In this document: positions 42,932 to 50,822 of the stretch, in pieces
How the letters are laid out: the number at the start of each line of letters is the position of its first letter
Numbering within the stretch: the stretch's first letter is position 1
Source: TOLSYN sp963849065
GTDB lineage: Bacteria; Acidobacteriota; Terriglobia; Terriglobales; Acidobacteriaceae
Reading direction: 5' to 3'
Length of the DNA stretch: 64,000 nt
Assembly: GCA_963849065.1 (NCBI GenBank)
Contig: CAWKFM010000005.1
Coordinates: 744,001-808,000, forward strand
Program-made: the position numbers and the translations under genes
The notes under the pieces: generated by a model
The model's input: only the letters and a program-made list of their open reading frames with translations
What the model was told of the DNA's origin: nothing
Database searches by the model: none

Positions 42932-44170
42932 CTATCCGCAGATTCGGGCGATGGCTTCTCGCAGCGATGGCTGGATGGAGATAAATTGGAAGCCGCTGCG
43001 CAGTCCCTGGCAATGGCGGACTACGGCGGAGACCGAGCTCGGGGGACCGTTTTCCATGGCGAATGTGAGGGTCACTTGTTCGCTGACCTGGAGCGAGCAG
43101 GGAATTATGGCGCCGATACCCTCTGGGCTGATGTTGCCAATCCGTCCATGAAGCAGGGTGGGCTTGCCTTCATGCATGGCCCTGACTCGAAGCCGCCGGT
43201 TGAAGCCCGAACGCACGATGCGCCGCATTTCGTTTTGCAGCTGGCTGGGATTGCCGAAGTCCTGTTTTGGGGCCTCCGGCGCGGAGTTTTCCACTTCCAC
43301 GCGGTAACGCCCGTTATGTTTGGCGCGCTGCAGTGCGACATCCGCCTGGTAGAGGAACTCGTCGACTCCCTGGCCGGGGCGCCATTGCGACAAGCCAAAG
43401 CTGACGGTCATGGCGGCCTCGGCCATCGCCGGTTTTTTGCTGATCTGATACCACACCCGCTCGGCCACCTCCCGCGCCTCCCCGGCAACACAGTTGGGCA
43501 GCACCACGAGGAACTGCTCATTCTCATATCTGCCGACGTGGTCGCAGTGGCGCACGGCGCCGGAGATCGCATCCGCCGCATCACGAAGCACGTCATCGCC
43601 GGCTGGGATCGCGCCACCGCCGTTGACCCGGTGGAGGAAATCCAGGTCGGTTAGCAGGACGCTGAGCGGTGACGGTGTGCGGTTTGCCCGGCTGAGTTCC
43701 GAACTTAACAGGTCGAGAATGGCTCCGCGGCACCAGATTCGCAAGGCATCGCGCGAGTGCTCGAAATTCAACTCCACGGGCGTTGTGGCCGTCTGCTCGC
43801 GGCTGCGAAGGATGATTTCGCCCGCCTTCAGACGCGTCCGGAGCTCGACATGATTGAGCGGCTTGCAAAGATAATCGTCCGCCCCCAGTTCAAACGCCTT
43901 GAGGACGTTGCTTTGCTGATCGTCCGGACTCAAGAGAATGGTATAGACCAGGTTGTGGTTGCGGGTGCGGATTCGCTGGCAGAGATCGAAGACGCTCAGC
44001 CCCGGCATCAGGCAGTCCAGCAGCGCCAGTTGCGGCGGGTTGCCGTTTTCGAGAATGCGCTGGGCATCGTAGCCACTGGCGGCAAGCACGACCTGGTAGC
44101 CCCATGGCTCCAGCAGGCGCTGCAGCATGGTTCGGTACAGGCTTGAGTCGTCGGCGACGAGAACTCTCAT
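42932..44170 (-). CDS. REC-GGDEF(degenerate)-PilZ response regulator
   Basis: This 412-residue cytoplasmic protein has three domains. The receiver (1-120) has VLVADDSSLYRTMLQRLL, acceptor Asp52 in LALLDCLMPG and the Lys of DDYLCKPLNH. The GGDEF-fold domain (about 145-300) retains metal-site acids in LLTDLDFLHRVN, but the active-site loop is ENEQF (216-220) instead of GGDEF. The inhibitory I-site RxxD (Arg207-Asp210) is present at the correct spacing. The PilZ domain (about 305-412) has an RxxxR in RRLRVRAM and NISPEG. The protein thus seems to bind c-di-GMP twice rather than make it. It ends the minus-strand arm of a c-di-GMP locus. Confidence 0.9.
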   Translation of the reverse strand: MRVLVADDSSLYRTMLQRLLEPWGYQVVLAASGYDAQRILENGNPPQLALLDCLMPGLSVFDLCQRIRTRNHNLVYTILLSPDDQQSNVLKAFELGADDYLCKPLNHVELRTRLKAGEIILRSREQTATTPVELNFEHSRDALRIWCRGAILDLLSSELSRANRTPSPLSVLLTDLDFLHRVNGGGAIPAGDDVLRDAADAISGAVRHCDHVGRYENEQFLVVLPNCVAGEAREVAERVWYQISKKPAMAEAAMTVSFGLSQWRPGQGVDEFLYQADVALQRAKHNGRYRVEVENSAPEAPKQDFGNPSQLQNEMRRIVRSGFNRRLRVRAMHEGKPTLLHGRIGNISPEGIGAIIPCSLQVSEQVTLTFAMENGPPSSVSAVVRHCQGLRSGFQFISIQPSLREAIARICG

Positions 44171-44313
44171 CGGAGAACAACAATATAGATATTTGGCGAG
44201 TCAGGCAATGGAAACGTGCTCAAAGATCCGCCCCTGGCAACGGCAGCGTGGACATGCATAGCGCCTCGGTACTTGCCTCAAACGATCCTCCCGGCTGCCT
44301 GGGGCGGTGTGTG

Positions 44314-44790
44314 CTACTGGTTGGCGTTTATCAGATCCATCAGTTCCTGCTTGGTTAGAACACCCTTTTCTTCGATCTGCTTTTTGATTTTCGCCAACAG
44401 TTCCGCATCGCGGGAGATTCGAACCACGTTTTTTTCCGGCGGTGGTGGGATGGGTTGCGCAGCGGGCGACTTGCCGATGGTTTTAATCTCTTCGATGATC
44501 TGCGCAATCCTTTCCTTCTCCTGAGGAGAGACGAACAGGAAGGAGACCCCTACGCCGGCCTGGGGAATGGTCCAGACTACCTTTGCGCTCAAATCGAGGA
44601 CGTTGCCTGCGACCGTCAACCTAAGTTGTACGGTGGTTCCGGCGGGCAGAGGCACAATGGTTTCGATGAAGCAGCCGCCGCCGCTCAGGTCGCCCAATCT
44701 TCCCCAGCAGATATTTCCATCGCGGAGGATCTGCACCCCGCCCAGGCAAGCGTGCCGGTAAACCCTGCGGCTCTCTGAAAGGCCTTGCAT
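44314..44790 (-). CDS. Cys-type PilZ protein with C-terminal SHOCT-like helical module (paralogue 1)
   Basis: This 158-residue protein has a PilZ domain at 1-100 with the c-di-GMP motifs Arg8-x3-Arg12 and Asp34-x-Ser36-x2-Gly39. Three cysteines occur at 15, 28 and 40 (RHACLG, NICWGR, GGCFIE). After a Pro-rich linker (PIPPPPEK) there is a short module, RDAELLAKIKKQIEEKGVLT, with a QELMDLI helix, similar in pattern to SHOCT oligomerisation motifs. AGGT precedes the ATG at 44790. It is the middle member of a series of three related genes that share spacing and tail. Output is unknown. Confidence 0.85.
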   Translation of the reverse strand: MQGLSESRRVYRHACLGGVQILRDGNICWGRLGDLSGGGCFIETIVPLPAGTTVQLRLTVAGNVLDLSAKVVWTIPQAGVGVSFLFVSPQEKERIAQIIEEIKTIGKSPAAQPIPPPPEKNVVRISRDAELLAKIKKQIEEKGVLTKQELMDLINANQ

Positions 44791-44872
44791 CTACTACCTG
44801 CTTTCCACTGCGGACCTGATCCTCGGGAAGAGGCGGAAGTCCGGCTAGCTGCGCCCACCCCAGCTATGGCTG

Positions 44873-45346
44873 TTAACGATTGGCGTTCACCATCTCAATC
44901 AGTTCTTTTTTAGTCAAAATGCCTTTTTCATTGATCCGCTTCTTGATCAGTGACAACAGCTTCGCATCCCGCAAAACCTGAACGTTTTCCGTTTCCGGCT
45001 GAAGCGCGGAATCTACCGGGGTCGGATTGGAAGCTGCTTTTACTTTCTCGACGATGTGCGCAAGCTTGCTTTCCTGCTCCGCGGAGCCAGTCCCAAACGA
45101 CATTGCCATAACCGACTGCGGGACAATCCAAGCTACCTTCGCCCCGATATCGAGCACGGTGCCTGCCACGGTTAGCCGGAGCTGAACCTCGCTGCCGATG
45201 GGCAACGGGTAGAGGGTTTCGACGCAACAACCCCGGTTGCTGATATCGCACACCCGCCCCCAGCAGAGACTTCCATTATGGAGTATCTCGGCCGTCCCCG
45301 AGCAAGCGTATCGGGGGGCTACCCGGAATTTGGAATAATCTTCCAT
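44873..45346 (-). CDS. Cys-type PilZ protein with C-terminal SHOCT-like module (paralogue 2)
   Basis: This 157-residue paralogue of the next gene on the same strand has identical numbering: Arg8/Arg12, Cys15, Cys28, Asp34-Ser36-Gly39, Cys40, plus extra Cys33 and Cys41. The linker carries Pro and Gln residues, and the tail RDAKLLSLIKKRINEKGILT repeats the helical module. A GCAGGTA ribosome-site context, also found in front of paralogue 1, precedes the ATG at 45346. It lies 82 bp upstream of paralogue 1, so the two may share a transcript. Confidence 0.85.
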   Translation of the reverse strand: MEDYSKFRVAPRYACSGTAEILHNGSLCWGRVCDISNRGCCVETLYPLPIGSEVQLRLTVAGTVLDIGAKVAWIVPQSVMAMSFGTGSAEQESKLAHIVEKVKAASNPTPVDSALQPETENVQVLRDAKLLSLIKKRINEKGILTKKELIEMVNANR

Positions 45347-45466
45347 AAAATACCTGCCTCTTACGCCGGCCTCGCAGAGGAATCGGGATTTAGCTACCCG
45401 AAGCGCGGCGAAGCCTAGGAGTCACTCACCCGGATGAACCGCACCCGGCCACATCCGCAGCGTCTG

Positions 45467-46318
45467 CTACCCCCTGTCGTTTACTAAATCCGTCAGGTCC
45501 TGTTTGGTCAAAACACCCTGTTCGTCGATCTGCTTCGTAATCCTTGCCAGCAGTTCTGCATCACGTGAAATTTCAAGGGGCGCGGGCGCCGAGGCCGGCT
45601 GAAAAGGCTCGGCTTGTTTTGTGACCAGCAAACGCCCCATCGCCTTTGCGTCCCGAATGATGCAGGCAATCTGCTTTTCCTGCTCCGGGGAGACATCTTC
45701 GAACGCCACTCCCATGCCGGTTTGCGGAATGATGCGGACGACTTTTGCATCGAGTTCCATCTGGGTATCTGCAATCATCAGCAGGAGGCGCACGTTCGCA
45801 CCGAGGGGATAGGTGTGGAGCGTTTTGATGAAACACCCGCCGGTGCTGATATCGCACAGCTGCCCGGTGCAGAAGGTTTCGTCGTGGTGCATCTCTGCCG
45901 TCCCGGTGCAGCCGAAGCGGGTGACGATCCTGGCGCCGCAATAGGCGCAGATCAGGGGCAGGCCAAAGCCTCCGATGGCGCGCGCGCAGTTAGCGCATTT
46001 CAGCGGCAGGTTCTGTTTGTATTTGACTCCGGCCTTGTGCAGCAGCGAGTCGATTTGAGATTCAATCTCCCGGATCTCATGCTCTTCGGTAAACTTTGCC
46101 CTCATGCTCAAAAAACCGCTGCCACGAGGCACCTCGGGACGCCCGGAGGGGAGTGGTTCAAAACGCGTGCGCTTGAACCACCTGGATTTCTGAATTCTGT
46201 TGGAGAGTATTTTATGGGTTTCGGCATCCATGTTTTCACACCACCAGCTCAACTCATAAGAGTCGTACTTGACGCGCACATTGCGTGGGCCCCGCCGAAT
46301 GCGAATCGTGATCACCAT
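45467..46318 (-). CDS. PilZ protein with N-terminal zinc ribbon and SHOCT-like tail (paralogue 3)
   Basis: The protein has 283 residues. The first 100 hold no domain I know (it starts MVITIRIRRGPRNVRVKYDS and has an aromatic and acidic stretch). A zinc ribbon follows with Cys108-x2-Cys111 and Cys124-x2-Cys127. The PilZ domain then repeats the family pattern: Arg130-x3-Arg134, Cys137, Cys150, Cys155, Asp156-x-Ser158-x2-Gly161, Cys162. The tail RDAELLARITKQIDEQGVLT ends the protein. Its start at 46318 is favoured because the extra 15 residues of a longer frame are not conserved-looking. It is divergent from the HD-GYP gene. Confidence 0.82.
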   Translation of the reverse strand: MVITIRIRRGPRNVRVKYDSYELSWWCENMDAETHKILSNRIQKSRWFKRTRFEPLPSGRPEVPRGSGFLSMRAKFTEEHEIREIESQIDSLLHKAGVKYKQNLPLKCANCARAIGGFGLPLICAYCGARIVTRFGCTGTAEMHHDETFCTGQLCDISTGGCFIKTLHTYPLGANVRLLLMIADTQMELDAKVVRIIPQTGMGVAFEDVSPEQEKQIACIIRDAKAMGRLLVTKQAEPFQPASAPAPLEISRDAELLARITKQIDEQGVLTKQDLTDLVNDRG

Positions 46319-46620
46319 GAGTTTTCTCTCATTCTGGATGCCTTGCCAAGATACAGAAGGCAAAAGATCCGGTCAATGCACCGTGGTAACTGCAGGCTTG
46401 CGCCCGGGTAACGTGTGTCCGTGGGCGGACAGGGCCCGCGAACCGGCTCAGCCGAAGCCCCGAAACAGGCTCTAAAAAAGTTACATCCGGATGGCAGTTA
46501 CATTGGCTGCGCGCTTTCTGCCTGCGGTAATCACCGGTTGGTTACGAATGATACTTGTTTTCGAGAATGGATTAAAGAATAGTACATCCAGTCTTCGGCC
46601 CAAAAGAAAGTGAGGCTCCA
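46319..46620. other. 302-bp divergent intergenic region of the c-di-GMP locus
   Basis: It lies between the minus-strand PilZ arm and the plus-strand HD-GYP arm, so it carries promoters for both. A small hairpin, TGTCCG with CGGACA (46416-46431), and further GC-rich pairings lie near the left side. I compared it with the known c-di-GMP riboswitch core and did not find that core. GAGG at 46612-46615 is the ribosome site of the HD-GYP gene. Confidence 0.5.
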
Positions 46621-47565
46621 TTGAAGACGATGAACAGGGTTCTCGACGTAAATAAGGAATTGTGGCTGTTGCTTTCGATGTTTGCGATTGCGGCAGTGCT
46701 CAATTTTGTTTTGGCCTCGCATCGGGTGCTTCTGGGCTTTTACGGTCTGCCGGTGCTTTTCTCTGCGTATTTTTACGGCCGGCGCCACGCGATTATGACC
46801 GCGGTCGCCAGCATGCTGATCGTTCTGCTGGTACTGGAACTCAATCCCTACGTTCTCCAGGAGCACGGCGGCCCAATCCAGAAATGGCTGGATTTCGTAA
46901 TCTGGGCCGGCATCCTGGTGATTACCGCCTACGGAATGGGGACGCTGCACGAACATAAGTCACGGCAGCTCAACGAACTGCAAGAGACCTATGATGGCGT
47001 GCTGATGATTTTGTGCCATTTTGTTTCCAAGGATAACTACACCCAGAATCATTCCTATCGCGTATCGGTCTATGCGACGCAGATTGCGCGGTATATGGGA
47101 GCTTCGGCGCAACTGATCGAAGACATTCGCACCGCTGCATTGCTCCACGACATCGGAAAGCTCGAAGTCAGCCGCAAGGTTCTCTACAAAAGTGCAACAC
47201 TGAACGACGATGAGAGAGAGGAGATGTCCCAGCACACGAACCGGGGTGGGGACCTCGTAGACATGGCGAAGGGATCTCTTCGACGCGTGGTGCCGATGAT
47301 TCTGGCACACCATGACAAATTCAATGGTTCTGGTGTCTCTCACTCAACCGGGAAGGAAATACCGCTGGGCGCGCGGATTATCGCCGTGGCCGATGTTTAT
47401 GATGCACTGACCAGCGACCGTCCCTACCGGAAGGCAATGCCGCCCTTTGAGGCTAGGGACTACATCGTCAATAAGGCAACAACCGACTTCGACCCCGAAG
47501 TGGTTGAGGCATTTGCCACTACATTTCATCAAGGCGTCTTAGAGGTGCCTGAGCTGTTGGTTTAG
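46621..47565 (+). CDS. membrane HD-GYP c-di-GMP phosphodiesterase-like protein with altered GYP motif
   Basis: This 314-residue protein has an N-terminal DUF4118-like set of three or four membrane helices (about residues 14-108). The HD-GYP domain runs from about 125, with HD at 176-177 (AALLHDIGKLEV) and HH at 230-231. The namesake loop reads GSGVS, where GSGYP is usual (Val239, Ser240). The remaining motif, IPLGARIIAVADVYDALTSD, is intact. It would hydrolyse c-di-GMP if active. The start is probably TTG at 46621, 5 bp after GAGG; ATG 46630 is an alternative. A PilZ gene follows 18 bp later. Confidence 0.87.
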   Translation: MKTMNRVLDVNKELWLLLSMFAIAAVLNFVLASHRVLLGFYGLPVLFSAYFYGRRHAIMTAVASMLIVLLVLELNPYVLQEHGGPIQKWLDFVIWAGILVITAYGMGTLHEHKSRQLNELQETYDGVLMILCHFVSKDNYTQNHSYRVSVYATQIARYMGASAQLIEDIRTAALLHDIGKLEVSRKVLYKSATLNDDEREEMSQHTNRGGDLVDMAKGSLRRVVPMILAHHDKFNGSGVSHSTGKEIPLGARIIAVADVYDALTSDRPYRKAMPPFEARDYIVNKATTDFDPEVVEAFATTFHQGVLEVPELLV

Positions 47566-47583
47566 GAGCTAAAGGAGCCGGTC

Positions 47584-47961
47584 ATGGGGCTGGAGGCTGA
47601 AAGCGGGCAGGCAATTGGGTTTCCGGCAGAGCATCCGCGGGATCGGCGGCGCGCGACGCGATTCGATCTTGACATGGGTCTGGTGGTACGGCCCATGAAT
47701 AACCGAAGCCGCGTGGTTCCTGCCCGGATCATCGATCTGAGTTGCGGCGGAATCCGGGCCGCGATTGCGGCGGACCTGGAGATGGGAGACACACTCGAGT
47801 TGGAGTTTGGTCTGCGCCATACCTCGGCAATCGTACGCCTGGCAGGTACGATTCGCTGGCGGGATGGCTATCAGTACGGCCTGGAATTTTTGTTCTTGGG
47901 CGCTCAAGACCGCGAGAGGATGTCCCAGGCGTTTGCGACTTTGACCTGCTCCGGGGAATAG
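47584..47961 (+). CDS. small PilZ domain protein
   Basis: This 125-residue protein has a single PilZ domain. The c-di-GMP motifs are DRRRATRFDLD (RxxxR) and DLSCGGIRA (D-x-S-x2-G), followed by a beta barrel ending GYQYGLEFLFLG. It lacks the cysteine pattern and C-terminal module of the three PilZ paralogues on the other arm. AAAGGAG precedes the ATG. It is 18 bp downstream of the HD-GYP gene, so co-transcription and a receptor role for the same pool are likely. Confidence 0.88.
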   Translation: MGLEAESGQAIGFPAEHPRDRRRATRFDLDMGLVVRPMNNRSRVVPARIIDLSCGGIRAAIAADLEMGDTLELEFGLRHTSAIVRLAGTIRWRDGYQYGLEFLFLGAQDRERMSQAFATLTCSGE

Positions 47962-48089
47962 ACGGGCATGCCCCCGGTTCGGACTTACTTTGTCCTTCTC
48001 CATGTGGGTGTATAGGTTTATGAATTTGTTGTTGGGAGTCGGACAACCACGGATACAGATCGCAGCAAGAGTTCCCGAACGGTGCCCAT

Positions 48090-48932
48090 GTGAAGACCAG
48101 ACCAGGATTCACGATTTCCAAGCCGAATGAAGCGATTCCGGTCGGTTCCGATAATCTTGCAGCCAAGCTGACGCGCGAGTTGTCACGGCTGGAAAAACGC
48201 GATTGGGAACTTTGGCTGATCGTCGCCATCAGCGGAACCGTAGGCGGCTGCACTCTCCTTTCCCTTTTGTTTCCTTCCACATTTCTCCAAATGGGATCCA
48301 TTCATCTGGAGATCACCATCTCCCGGCATCTGTTCTTCGGGGTACTTGCGCTTCTCATCCTGCTGAATACCTATGTTGTGACGCGTCGCGCAGAATTGCG
48401 CCGGGTACGGCGGACACTGGTTGGCACAACGATCCAGAGCGAACTGGTGCGCTTGCAATCGTTCACCGATCCGCTGACGGAGGTTTATAACCGTCGCTCA
48501 CTTCATGAACTGGCTGAGCGATTCATCAGCCGTGCGCAGCGTTCGGTGGAGCCGCTTACCTTCCTGGTGGTGGATGTCGACCGTTTCCGGGAGGTGAATG
48601 CCCGGTTCGGCCATATTACCGGCGATTTCGTGCTCTCGGAGGTGGCGGGGGCGCTGATGAATTCGACGCGCGGCTCGGATGCCGTGGTGAGGTATGGCGG
48701 CGATGAGTTCCTTATCATTCTTGCCGACACCTCGCCGCAGAATGCATGCATCGTGGTCAAGAGAATCTCCGATTATCTGAAACGCTGGAACGAAGGCGGA
48801 CACCTGGAGGGTTTTTTGCTGACCGTGAGTGTAGGCGTGGGAGGGTGGTCAGAAGGAATGTCGCTGGACGAAGTTCTGGACGCCGCCGACCAGGACATGT
48901 ATGCAGTGAAGCAGGGACGGGAAAGATACTGA
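48090..48932 (+). CDS. membrane-bound diguanylate cyclase (GGDEF)
   Basis: This 280-residue protein has two membrane helices (WLIVAISGTVGGCTLLSLLF and HLFFGVLALLILLNTYVV), then a coiled linker and a complete GGDEF domain. Metal-site acids occur in LVVDVDRFREVN, the active site is RYGGDEFLIIL, and an I-site RGSD stands five residues before it. It should make c-di-GMP and be product-inhibited. The start is a GTG at 48090. It closes the plus-strand arm (HD-GYP, PilZ, cyclase) and ends 24 bp before a convergent SDR gene. Confidence 0.9.
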   Translation: MKTRPGFTISKPNEAIPVGSDNLAAKLTRELSRLEKRDWELWLIVAISGTVGGCTLLSLLFPSTFLQMGSIHLEITISRHLFFGVLALLILLNTYVVTRRAELRRVRRTLVGTTIQSELVRLQSFTDPLTEVYNRRSLHELAERFISRAQRSVEPLTFLVVDVDRFREVNARFGHITGDFVLSEVAGALMNSTRGSDAVVRYGGDEFLIILADTSPQNACIVVKRISDYLKRWNEGGHLEGFLLTVSVGVGGWSEGMSLDEVLDAADQDMYAVKQGRERY

Positions 48933-48956
48933 AAAAGCGATCGTGCGTAGAACCTG

Positions 48957-49736
48957 TTACGCAATCGATCTGACGACACCTCCATCGACTCGAATTGACG
49001 CGCCTGTGGTTGCCGATGCCGCTTCGCTGCAGAGATAGACCACCATGGCGGCGACTTCCTCGGTGGTTGCAAAGCGCTTCAGCAGGCTGCTGGGCCGGGC
49101 AGTTTCAAAGAACTCGCGCTGCACCTCTTCTTTTGTCTTACCCTGCTGCTTGGCCAATCCTTCGACGAATGTGGATACGCCCTCGCTTTCCGTAGGACCG
49201 GCTAACACGGAGTTTACCGTGACGCCGCTGGCGGGAAACGACTCCGCTATACCGCGTGCCACGGCGAGCTGGGCGGTCTTAGTCATGCCGTAGTGCACCA
49301 TCTCCGCCGGAATCTGCAAGGCGGACTCACTCGAAATGAAAAGGATGCGCCCCCACTTCTTTTCCAGCATCTGCGGCAGGTAGTGGCGGGTCATTCGAAC
49401 GCCGGAGAGGACGTTGGCTTCGAAAAACCTGAGCCATTCGGCATCGTCGATTGCGAGAAACGGCCTGGCTTCAAAGATCCCCAGGTTGTTCACCAGGATG
49501 TCGAGCTGGGCCACGCGGGAGAAGAGTTTCTCGGCGCCCTGCGCGGTGGTCAGGTCTGCCGCCACGCCATCGGCGTTGCCGCCGATCTGGGCGACGGCCC
49601 GGAGAACGCGCTCTTCGGTACGCCCGTTGACCCAGACGAATGCGCCCTCGCGAGCCAGCAGCCGGGCAATCGAAAACCCAATGCCGGCTGTCGATCCCGT
49701 CACCAGCGCACGCTTTCCGCGGAGTTTAAAATCCAC
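48957..49736 (-). CDS. short-chain dehydrogenase/reductase (SDR family)
   Basis: This 259-residue NAD(P)-dependent oxidoreductase has a cofactor-binding VTGSTAGIGFSIARLL, DILVNNLGIFEARPF, the catalytic Ser region ILFISSESALQIPAE and YGMTKTAQLAV with the Tyr and Lys. The C-terminal ATTGASIRVDGGVVRS is normal for the family. The substrate is unknown. A small membrane protein lies directly upstream, 3 bp away, on the same strand. Confidence 0.92.
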   Translation of the reverse strand: MDFKLRGKRALVTGSTAGIGFSIARLLAREGAFVWVNGRTEERVLRAVAQIGGNADGVAADLTTAQGAEKLFSRVAQLDILVNNLGIFEARPFLAIDDAEWLRFFEANVLSGVRMTRHYLPQMLEKKWGRILFISSESALQIPAEMVHYGMTKTAQLAVARGIAESFPASGVTVNSVLAGPTESEGVSTFVEGLAKQQGKTKEEVQREFFETARPSSLLKRFATTEEVAAMVVYLCSEAASATTGASIRVDGGVVRSIA

Positions 49737-49739
49737 GAT

Positions 49740-49961
49740 TTACTCCTGCATTGATTTTTCAGCAAGCCGCGGCTTGGCGAACACGGCTGCCACTAATGGA
49801 ACGGTGGTGAGAGCGCCGAACGCGAGTAATGCCCACCCTGCACCCTTGCGGGCATCGGAGCTGAGTTTTCCCGCTATGAGCAGACCGAGTCCTGCACCGA
49901 GTGCAATCCGGGTGCCCGCGATAAGGACGATTTCCGGAATTGTGAAGCTTTTCTGCCACAT
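49740..49961 (-). CDS. small two-helix membrane protein upstream of the SDR gene
   Basis: This 73-residue protein has two predicted helices (IPEIVLIAGTRIALGAGLGLL and a second in GWALLAFGALTTVPLVAAVF) joined by a short basic loop. On the minus strand GGAGG stands 5 bp before the ATG at 49961, a strong ribosome site that fixes this start; the frame is open farther upstream but reads as non-coding. It is in an apparent operon with the SDR gene. I do not recognise the family. Confidence 0.75.
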   Translation of the reverse strand: MWQKSFTIPEIVLIAGTRIALGAGLGLLIAGKLSSDARKGAGWALLAFGALTTVPLVAAVFAKPRLAEKSMQE

Positions 49962-50216
49962 AAGCGCCTCCAACAAAACAATCCTGATGCTTGGATGCCG
50001 AGAAACAGCGTAGCCGAAGAGTGGGCACGCTGGAGCAGGAGGCGTAAGGCAAAAGCAAGATCGGAGACGTAAATGTTTCGTGTCTTTGCCCGGGAATTGG
50101 ATTGGCGCACCGCGAAAACCTTGGGCTGTTGTGCGGACTTCGATCAAATCAGGAGGCTTAGAGGGGTAGCTGAATTTTGGCATGTTGCGTGCTCATTTGC
50201 CATGTAAAGGAGCGAT

Positions 50217-50705
50217 ATGAGCGCCAAGCACAGGGCGGAAGACCCATTTATTAGAGCTCTCTTGGAAGCCGCCCCGGACGCGATGGCGGTCGTTGACCCG
50301 GACGGGAAGATCAGGCTGGTGAACGCGCAGACCGAAAAACTCTTCGGCTACACGCGGACGGAGCTGATTGGCCTGTCTGTGGAATGTCTTATCCCCGAGC
50401 GTTATCGCGCTCAACATCCTTTCCATCGCGAGGAGTTTTGCGCCGACCCGTGCGTACGCCCCATGGGTGTCGGCCTGGAGTTGTTTGGAATGCGGCGGGA
50501 TGGAAGCGAGTTTCCGGTTGAGATCACCTTAAGCCAACTTGCCACGGCGGAAGGCAGTTTCGCCATCAGCTCCATCCGCGATGTGTCGCCACGTAAGCTG
50601 GCCGAGGAGCAGATTCGAAAACTGCACGATGAGCTGGAAGAGGCACATCGCCGGTCAGACAAACTCGCAGCCACGATCCAGCGGGTATTCGATCTGATGT
50701 CGTAA
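50217..50705 (+). CDS. stand-alone PAS domain protein with coiled-coil tail
   Basis: This 162-residue protein has one PAS domain (about residues 10-130): LLEAAPDAMAVVDPDGKIRL, YTRTELIGLSVECLIPERYR and MRRDGSEFPVEITLSQLA. A C-terminal coiled coil follows (EQIRKLHDELEEAHRRSDKL). There is no kinase, cyclase or DNA-binding output. AAGGAG is well placed before the ATG. It may act by binding a separate partner or may be a detached sensor fragment. Its neighbours are on either side of unrelated units. Confidence 0.88.
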   Translation: MSAKHRAEDPFIRALLEAAPDAMAVVDPDGKIRLVNAQTEKLFGYTRTELIGLSVECLIPERYRAQHPFHREEFCADPCVRPMGVGLELFGMRRDGSEFPVEITLSQLATAEGSFAISSIRDVSPRKLAEEQIRKLHDELEEAHRRSDKLAATIQRVFDLMS

Positions 50706-50822
50706 ACCCGCAACCAGCAGACTGCTCAGCGTGAGCGGCTTGCCATTCATTCCGGCGTAATGTGCATAACATTGTCATATTGTGCAGATCGGAATGCGTG
50801 GCGTGCATCTAGACTAAGCACC

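Noticed and set aside
46319..46620. c-di-GMP riboswitch in the divergent region
   Set aside because: GC-rich hairpins are present, but the conserved GEMM core and receptor loop are absent on both strands.
49962..50183. Longer version of the small membrane protein at 49740
   Set aside because: The frame stays open to 50183, but the added 74 residues are not protein-like and a strong GGAGG site lies before the ATG at 49961.
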